DNA of 64,000 bases from Herbaspirillum hiltneri N3 (GTDB taxonomy: Bacteria > Pseudomonadota > Gammaproteobacteria > Burkholderiales > Burkholderiaceae_D), in NCBI RefSeq assembly GCF_001267925.1, contig NZ_CP011409.1, positions 496,001-560,000 on the forward strand. Direction: 5' to 3'. The translations under genes were made by a program, and so were the position numbers. Of the stretch, positions 58,198-64,000 are shown one piece after another (position 1 is the first letter of the stretch; the number at the start of each line of letters is the position of its first letter). Below the pieces are notes generated by a model that did not search any database, was not told the DNA's origin, and was given only the letters and a program-made list of their open reading frames with translations.

Positions 58198-59550
58198 TTG
58201 AAGACAGTATTCGTACATCTGTCCGACATCCATTTCGGTCAGGAAAAGGATGGTGGCACCGATGCCGAGAATGCAGACGCTAAGAAGCGTCTGATAGAAG
58301 ATGCGTCTGAGGAAGTCGGAAAATTCGGCGGAAAAGCGCACGGTGTGATCGTGACCGGAGACATCGCGTACTCCGCACGAGAAGAGGAATACGCTTTGGC
58401 TGCAGAGTGGCTGGCCGAGTTAACGGATGCGATCGGCTGCCAGCGAACGGACGTTCAGTTGGTTCCTGGAAATCACGACATCGACCGAACCAAAATTACG
58501 AACACCATCGACAGCGTTCTTTATTCAATTAGAGAAGGAGGCGATGAGTGGCTCGACAAACACCTCGACGACGAGAGCGACTGCAAGATCCTGTACGAAC
58601 GGTTCGACGCATACAAGGGCTTTGCGCTCGACTATCGCTGCGAGCTAGACCTCAATGGCGGCATCTCGATGAGCGCGAAGTTGGATCTAGCTCCAGGACG
58701 AGCGATCCGATTTGTGAGGCTTAACTCCGCCCTCATCTGTTCTGGTAAAAAAGAGGAAGGTAAGCTAATCCTAGGCAAGCGTCAGCGCCTGCTTCCGGTT
58801 GATGACGGAGTGGAGAATATTGTGTTATCGCATCACCCACTCGGCTGGTTCCAGGATTCGGAAAAAGCGCGTGGATACCTCCGTGGACGCGCCCGCGTGT
58901 TTATTTCAGGCCATGAGCATTTCCCCAGACTTGAAATTGTAGATGTCGAAGATCGTTGCCAGTTGATGATGCTTGCAGCCGGTGCCACCGCGCCAGATCG
59001 AGTCGACGACAAATACACCTACAAATACAACATACTCGCATTCGAATGGGATGAGGACAACGATGCTCTTGCGGTATCTCTCAATCCACGGACTTGGGAT
59101 AGTAGTGTTGCTCGATTCCGTCGGGACGACGAATTCATGAATGGAAAGGAAGAGCGTCAGGTGCTCGAGTCACCCAACTTCCGTAAGAGAGCGAAGCAAT
59201 CGGATCACGAGAAAACGGCAGTAGAGGGAAAACTCGTCGAGGAGCTGCTGACAGAGATAGACGAACGGTTGCCAGAGTACGAGCGACGATTCGAACTTGA
59301 CGAAACTAAAACAGCAGAAATGATCGATGTCGAACTTGTCGAGGCAGAGCCTTCACAGCACGTCCGAGACTTGCAGCTGCGTTTCTTCCAAGAATTTTCG
59401 CAGGGCGACCGTTTGAAAGCGTTCGTCGAGTTCGGTGTTCTTGACCAGGTAAAGGGAAGGATTGACCACTCAATGGAGCGGCGCCTCTTCCGGCGCGCAG
59501 TTCGTCAAGGAAAGGCGAGGGAAATCGAGCAGCTTCTCGAGGCGGCATAA
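58198..59550 (+). CDS. Calcineurin-like metallophosphoesterase of a GTPase-linked conflict system
   Basis: 450 residues. Start is the TTG at 58198, with AGGAG seven bases upstream; a TTG seven codons earlier would place that site inside the gene. The dinuclear metal motifs are all present: SDIHFG (Asp10, His12), TGDIAYS (Asp55), GNHD (Asn92, His93), SHHP (His212/213) and SGHEHF (His239, His241). The middle is charged and coiled-coil-like (about 315-385), and residues about 393-450 form a separate helical module that may be an adaptor to its partners. First gene of a tight operon; likely the enzymatic effector (nuclease or nucleotide phosphodiesterase), which is inference. Confidence 0.85.
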   Translation: MKTVFVHLSDIHFGQEKDGGTDAENADAKKRLIEDASEEVGKFGGKAHGVIVTGDIAYSAREEEYALAAEWLAELTDAIGCQRTDVQLVPGNHDIDRTKITNTIDSVLYSIREGGDEWLDKHLDDESDCKILYERFDAYKGFALDYRCELDLNGGISMSAKLDLAPGRAIRFVRLNSALICSGKKEEGKLILGKRQRLLPVDDGVENIVLSHHPLGWFQDSEKARGYLRGRARVFISGHEHFPRLEIVDVEDRCQLMMLAAGATAPDRVDDKYTYKYNILAFEWDEDNDALAVSLNPRTWDSSVARFRRDDEFMNGKEERQVLESPNFRKRAKQSDHEKTAVEGKLVEELLTEIDERLPEYERRFELDETKTAEMIDVELVEAEPSQHVRDLQLRFFQEFSQGDRLKAFVEFGVLDQVKGRIDHSMERRLFRRAVRQGKAREIEQLLEAA

Positions 59551-59578
59551 AATACTGAATAAGGGGGAAGATTAAAGC

Positions 59579-60607
59579 ATGAGCATTATGGCTAAGTATG
59601 CCCAAATCATCTGGGCAGAACCAACGAACCAAGATGTCCAAGACCGTAACAAAGCGGTGGAGACGCTCCGGGCGCAGCTTTTGACTAAATCGACGCGTGA
59701 AGCGATCACTCTCGCTGCGGCAGTTGCCAGCGGTTTTAGTGGCTCGGCGCTCCCGGCAGAGCTGGCCCAAGAGATAGAAAAGGCTATCAGTGCCGAAAGT
59801 GCAGCTTTCGTCCTACAGGGGCGAGAACTCCAAGCCCAAGTCTGTCTAGCTGTGGCGGTAATTGCTATCGTGACGCAGCCCGTCGTCGACGGGCCTGGCT
59901 GGACCACTGCGGACGCTTTCGCAGCATCGCTCTGGTCAGCGTTAAGTCTACAGGATCAGTGTGAGCATGCGAAGGTCGAAGAATTGAGGCAAGATCTCAT
60001 CGAAGTATGCCGTACACGGGTTGCACGAGTTGCCAAGGTCGCTCGAAAGCGCATGATTGTGCCAGATGTCGGCACACTCACTATTCCTGAAGAAGACCCA
60101 CGAAGCACCAAGGCGAATACTGCTTACAGGAAGGCGACCGCACCAGTTATTGCAGCACTGAAAACCAATCAGGATTTGGATCACGAGGAGATTAACTTCC
60201 TTTGGTGGGTACTCGCTGATTACAGTGAAATACTCGACTGTGCGTTATTCGATCAAGTTTCCTTTATTCGGGCAATTGCAAGTGGCTTAGAAGGCGCCAC
60301 AGTGTTGCATCGCTTGCCAAGCGATGGCTTTCGTCATGCTGCCTTGCGCCATGTAGGTGCTTCGGCGAATATACCTCTCAAGACTTTGATCGAGTCACTT
60401 GGGGAGTCGCGAGCGAAACTCAGTGCGCCGTATATCAATAGTTTGGCAATGACTGTTCCTTTGGTTTTTCCACTCATTTCTTCGCTCATAGGTGACGAAC
60501 ATCAGTCTGTAACCAGCGTCGAGCTAGATGCTCGAGGCTGGGGTGCGCGAGCGCTTCTCGAGGCTTCAATCCTAGTGATGGAAAGCCGATTTGCCGGAGC
60601 CGCCTGA
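59579..60607 (+). CDS. Helical GTPase-associated protein (GASH-like)
   Basis: 342 residues, nearly all helical, no signal peptide. AAGGGGGAAG precedes the ATG. I see the N-terminal AEPTNQDVQDRNKAVETLR block, a mid-protein EEINFLWWVLADYSE motif and a conserved LPSDGFRHAALRHVG. These resemble the GTPase-associated system helical domain described with double-GTPase systems, from memory. Its stop overlaps the start of the next gene by one base. No catalytic motif is evident; it is probably a structural or sensor subunit. Confidence 0.65.
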   Translation: MSIMAKYAQIIWAEPTNQDVQDRNKAVETLRAQLLTKSTREAITLAAAVASGFSGSALPAELAQEIEKAISAESAAFVLQGRELQAQVCLAVAVIAIVTQPVVDGPGWTTADAFAASLWSALSLQDQCEHAKVEELRQDLIEVCRTRVARVAKVARKRMIVPDVGTLTIPEEDPRSTKANTAYRKATAPVIAALKTNQDLDHEEINFLWWVLADYSEILDCALFDQVSFIRAIASGLEGATVLHRLPSDGFRHAALRHVGASANIPLKTLIESLGESRAKLSAPYINSLAMTVPLVFPLISSLIGDEHQSVTSVELDARGWGARALLEASILVMESRFAGAA

Positions 60608-61662
60608 TGCGCGGGCCATGTACTAATGAAAACTGTACGTTTAACGCGACTAGTTCATGCGTGGCTGGCAATTCACCCGAGGAGTGCTCTCATCGCCCCG
60701 TTATTGGTGACGAAGATAACTTTGAACTGGAGAGTGATTCGGAGTACGAGGCAAAAAATACTGATGACGGAGCATTTAACATCGGTGCGGACCTTGGGCT
60801 CGGGCGCGCGGTTTTGTCCGCTCCGAATGCAGATTTACCAACCTTTCCGGCAAGTCGTACGCTTGGGATATCTCAGGTTAACGCCATGATGGAGGAACGG
60901 CCGACTTGTCTCGTCGGGATAGTCGGACTTGCGGGGGCTGGCAAGACCGCAGCGTTGGTCAGTGCCTACCTTATGCTCTCTCAAGGTGAGTTCGAAGGAT
61001 TCTCCTACGCAGATAGCGAAACCCTTCGCGCATTCGAGGAGATTGCCCGGGCAAGCAGAACCTGGAACAGAGGTAATCCACCTGAGCAGATCACAAGCCA
61101 CACGACGCTGTCGAATGACCGCGAGGCCGGGTTTCTACATCTACGGTTACGCCGCGACGCCGATAGCAGTCTCTTCGACATCCTCCTGCCTGATCTTCCT
61201 GGAGAATGGTCCAGAGCATTAATCGACCGTTCAGACGGAGATCGGCTGAGTTTCTTGGGATCCGCAAGTGTGATTTGGCTGATGGTCGATGGGCGCCAAT
61301 TCGTTGACGATAGCCGTGTCGCTAACGCCCGCTATCGCACGACCCTTCTGATTGAGCGGCTGGCCAATCTCCTCGGGGATCATCGTCCTCGCATCATCAT
61401 CGTCCCGACTTGGCAAGACAAACAGCTATTTCCACAGGAAGAAGCCGATCTGCTGATCCGCTACGGGGCCGAATTCCGCTTCGACGTAGCCACGGCGCCC
61501 ATTGCTTCCTTCTCGTGGGATGACGACATTGAGCCTGGATACGGCATATCCAAGCTGTTCGCGGATTCTCTTGCAGCGCGACCGAGCCAACCTGAATTCT
61601 GGCCCGAGACCGATTGCGACAATAGTGATAGACGGCTAGCAGCATTTCGGAGGAAACCATGA
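60607..61662 (+). CDS. P-loop GTPase 1 of double-GTPase system, with N-terminal Cys cluster
   Basis: 351 residues, start overlapping the previous stop (TGATG). An N-terminal Cys cluster C5-x4-C10-x7-C18-x8-C27 plus His29 looks like a zinc ribbon. Then an acidic stretch (35-55), and the GTPase: P-loop GLAGAGKT (107-114), Walker B-like LLPDLPGEW (196-200) and VPTWQDK in place of the NKxD motif. Its closest type, from memory, is the double-GTPase TRAFAC clade. Together with the next gene, two different GTPases are encoded back to back. Confidence 0.8.
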   Translation: MRGPCTNENCTFNATSSCVAGNSPEECSHRPVIGDEDNFELESDSEYEAKNTDDGAFNIGADLGLGRAVLSAPNADLPTFPASRTLGISQVNAMMEERPTCLVGIVGLAGAGKTAALVSAYLMLSQGEFEGFSYADSETLRAFEEIARASRTWNRGNPPEQITSHTTLSNDREAGFLHLRLRRDADSSLFDILLPDLPGEWSRALIDRSDGDRLSFLGSASVIWLMVDGRQFVDDSRVANARYRTTLLIERLANLLGDHRPRIIIVPTWQDKQLFPQEEADLLIRYGAEFRFDVATAPIASFSWDDDIEPGYGISKLFADSLAARPSQPEFWPETDCDNSDRRLAAFRRKP

Positions 61663-62729
61663 GCACAGGATCGATCCTCCTCGTCGGAGGACCAGCTTCC
61701 GGCAAGACGAACTACATCGCCCGTCTGTGGCTTTCCTTCAAAGCAAAGAAAGGGCAATTGCGCGCGTCGACGCTCCCAGCCAACATCGAATATGTGAATG
61801 ATGCAGTACAACATCTACTCGACCGTAAATTCGCGCCGAGAACGCAGCGCGACATGGATGAAAGCGGGCGTCGTGATTTTATTGTGAAAGTGCGGGGGAA
61901 CGAAGGTACAGGGCTGGAACAAGAAATTACTGTGCCAGATATTACCGGAGAGCTTTGGCGGCGGGCAATCGATTCGTATGAGCTCCCTCAGGAATGGATG
62001 GATGCACTCAAGGCTTCGTCGTCAGCAATACTCTTTGTACGAGCTCACTCAAAGCTCAATCTGCAGCCGATGGACTGGGTTACTGCACGTGATCACTTAA
62101 CTGAGCACAGCGAAGAGGATGATGACGATGAAGGAGATGATGAATACGGGGAGGACGAAGATGAAGACGGAAACCCGATTTCCATATCGGCCACTACGCC
62201 AATTAATAAAACCGATGTGGTCGCACAACCTGTCAATGAGCAGGGAGCGAATTCACATGACATTAGCGACGTGATTGAACCGGGGGGCAGTGCGCAAGGG
62301 GACGAAACCGAGGAGGTCGTGCTCAAGGCCAATGGTCTTCCCGCGCAGGTTGGATTTTGCGAACTCTTCCGCTATCTCACCCTCACGCTTACGGACGGCC
62401 CTGATGGGAGACGCCCTCGTCTGGCTATTATGGTGACCGCGTGGGATATGCTCGATTCCGAAGCGAAGGCTGCCGGTCCTATGCGTTACCTCGAGGAACA
62501 GTTCCCAATGTTTGCGGGTAGACTTAAAACGCCTGGACACCTCGACGTCGAGGTGTTTGGTATGTCCATCGTTGGAGGCAATTTGCGAGGAACCCCCAAC
62601 AAACCGTTCAGGGACTCGCTCAAGAAGCGTGATTTGTCGGAAGTCGGCTACACGGCTGTAGTACGAGGTGGTGTTGTCGTGGAGGATCCAGATGTGACGC
62701 TGCCGCTTGCTTGGGCGCTTGGGAATTGA
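61659..62729 (+). CDS. P-loop GTPase 2 of double-GTPase system, with acidic insert
   Basis: 356 residues, ATGA overlap with GTPase 1. P-loop GGPASGKT (10-17), Walker B-like VPDITGELW (92-98), LFVRAHSK, and MVTAWD in place of NKxD. An unusually acidic low-complexity insert (about 149-171, almost all Asp/Glu) interrupts the domain. Not similar enough to GTPase 1 to be a recent duplicate. It likely works with GTPase 1 and the GAP1 protein. Confidence 0.8.
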   Translation: MSTGSILLVGGPASGKTNYIARLWLSFKAKKGQLRASTLPANIEYVNDAVQHLLDRKFAPRTQRDMDESGRRDFIVKVRGNEGTGLEQEITVPDITGELWRRAIDSYELPQEWMDALKASSSAILFVRAHSKLNLQPMDWVTARDHLTEHSEEDDDDEGDDEYGEDEDEDGNPISISATTPINKTDVVAQPVNEQGANSHDISDVIEPGGSAQGDETEEVVLKANGLPAQVGFCELFRYLTLTLTDGPDGRRPRLAIMVTAWDMLDSEAKAAGPMRYLEEQFPMFAGRLKTPGHLDVEVFGMSIVGGNLRGTPNKPFRDSLKKRDLSEVGYTAVVRGGVVVEDPDVTLPLAWALGN

Positions 62730-62739
62730 GGATGGTGAA

Positions 62740-64000
62740 ATGATCGTTGACCAGCAACTGCATGGATACAATCACGGACACGAGTTGCTGTCCGGGTCCA
62801 TTACGTTGCCTCCGCGGGATCAGGATCTTATCGATCGGCTTTCCGATATTGCTGGCCCAATCGCACCTAGCGAGAAAATCCTGCCCTACATCACTTGCTA
62901 TCCGTTGCCGAGCGGATCTCACTATATCGTGGCCAGAACTTGGCATGATCGTGAGGCTCCGCGTGCTGGATGCGTCCGCACCCGATCGCTGCTGATCCCG
63001 ATGGCAGAATGGGCATCGGTCGCGGATCCATCTACGTTGGTTGCGATTGCCACGGAGGCTGGCCCTAGCCAAAGGTCAAAACGATTATCGATCGAACCAG
63101 ACCTCACTAACCCGTCACCGCCTGTGGAGACCGCCGGAGCCGAGCTCCTGGAAGCGCTATTTCTTGAAGATCCAGTACCGGTGGCAGTGTTCGGCTCTAA
63201 AGCGTCCGAGCTTATCGCGATTCGCCTATTAACTGCGATCTGGCCGTCCATGCGCCGCCGCTTCACAGTGTCGACATTCTGCAATTCTCCACGGACGATA
63301 GCTAAAAAGAGCTTTGACCTCGTATTTGCCCCTGTGGAGGCAAGGTCTCGATTTTCCGATTGGAAAGGACGGCGTGTTGACGGTACGAAGGCGAATTCGT
63401 CACGCCATAGATGGTCCTTGAAGCTCGCGGATGAGGTCTTTCGCGCGCCGCATCCCTCTCTCTCGACGCTCGATGCGTTCGGTGAAATAGCAGAAGATGA
63501 AAAAGGCAACGAAGAAGCACTTCGCCTGTCTTTACTCTGGAGTGAGCTTGCCATCAGAGTACCAACGGAGCCGCAGGCTGCTCTCGGACTGCTCGACATC
63601 GCGAATACGAGAAAATCGCGTAGAACAAGGCTAGTTAACGAGCTTACGCCGGTTCTAGCGCAAACAGCGGTTACCGTGGCATCCACCATGCCACCATCTG
63701 AGGCCTGGCGGTTTCTCCAAGTATTGATTGAGAAACTCGGTGAGACGCGCTCGCGTCTATCATTGGTCAGCTCTATAAGTGCCTCCACGATATCCCTCGC
63801 GCAACGGCATCCAGTTGACGCAGTGGAAGTGGCTTCGCAGGTAGTGGAAGGTGGCGGTTACCTTCTTAAAGATTTAGCTACAGGAATTGCTAAGAGTAGT
63901 GATGCGTTCGAACCTGCGGCGAGAAACCTCGCGATCGTCCGAGGAGATGTACTCCTTCGTACAGTACTGGCTTCACCAGAGCTGGCAGTACGATTATTAG
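62740..64000 (+). CDS. GAP1-type GTPase-associated protein, 3' truncated
   Basis: Open to the window end (420 codons seen), with GAGG nine bases before the ATG. The N-terminus has QLHGYNHGHELLSGS, which I recognise as the GAP1-N2 motif of GTPase-associated protein 1; the next 150 residues continue that domain (LPYITCYPLPSG, RSLLIPMAEW). Beyond, helical and of low recognition. GAP1 proteins are large partners of these GTPases. Ends mid-gene, so more of the system (and perhaps an effector) lies beyond. Confidence 0.8.
   Translation, partial: MIVDQQLHGYNHGHELLSGSITLPPRDQDLIDRLSDIAGPIAPSEKILPYITCYPLPSGSHYIVARTWHDREAPRAGCVRTRSLLIPMAEWASVADPSTLVAIATEAGPSQRSKRLSIEPDLTNPSPPVETAGAELLEALFLEDPVPVAVFGSKASELIAIRLLTAIWPSMRRRFTVSTFCNSPRTIAKKSFDLVFAPVEARSRFSDWKGRRVDGTKANSSRHRWSLKLADEVFRAPHPSLSTLDAFGEIAEDEKGNEEALRLSLLWSELAIRVPTEPQAALGLLDIANTRKSRRTRLVNELTPVLAQTAVTVASTMPPSEAWRFLQVLIEKLGETRSRLSLVSSISASTISLAQRHPVDAVEVASQVVEGGGYLLKDLATGIAKSSDAFEPAARNLAIVRGDVLLRTVLASPELAVRLL

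Overview
The window is a high-GC chromosomal segment from a betaproteobacterium, most likely Oxalobacteraceae (Herbaspirillum or Collimonas-like). This rests on gene content and order (ChpA-type chemosensory kinase, xseB-ispA-dxs, glcDEF, PPC/DUF296 genes, metNIQ, groESL with a CIRCE operator) and on codon style; it is an inference, not a database result. I see no tRNA, rRNA or CRISPR array.

Layout. 1-20 kb: the 3' part of a giant ChpA/PilL hybrid kinase, a ZIP metal transporter, LysR regulators, a mercaptopyruvate sulfurtransferase with a DMT exporter, a lone Rieske oxygenase, the isoprenoid trio xseB-ispA-dxs, a PduO-type cobalamin adenosyltransferase, a D-lactate dehydrogenase-like flavoprotein and the glycolate oxidase operon glcDEF. 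A large inverted-repeat element (about 19840-20420) separates glcF from the next, convergent operon.

20.5-32.7 kb is a divergent catabolic island. The minus-strand operon is thiolase, CoA ligase and two PPC/DUF296 proteins. The plus-strand operon is a TRAP transporter (DctP plus fused DctQM), a VOC protein, a RuBisCO-like protein (RLP) and a DUF1537 kinase. An AidB-like acyl-CoA dehydrogenase closes it. An 18-bp palindrome lies in the divergent promoter region. RLP plus DUF1537 kinase is the pairing of the isoapionate branch of D-apiose catabolism, but the CoA ligase, thiolase and VOC genes suggest that the substrate may differ.

32.9-57.1 kb is mostly housekeeping and metabolism: cysM, YaeQ, DUF1415, an MmgE/PrpD protein with an orphan amino-acid binding protein and an RpiR regulator, a LysR gene divergent from a ureohydrolase-RidA pair, an APH-fold kinase, a TonB receptor, MltB, a class II histone-deacetylase homologue, a LysR/MFS pair, the YlqF GTPase, metNIQ, ogt with a 10-bp tandem repeat at its stop codon, and groESL under overlapping sigma-70/sigma-32-like promoters and a perfect CIRCE.

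57.3-64 kb changes character. The DNA is more AT-rich, begins with a decayed IS21-family remnant directly beside the groES promoter, and then carries a tightly coupled five-gene operon: calcineurin-like phosphoesterase, a helical GTPase-system protein, two different P-loop GTPases and a GAP1-type protein that runs off the window. This looks like a predicted double-GTPase biological-conflict (immune) system of the type proposed from comparative genomics, and is the most interesting object here.
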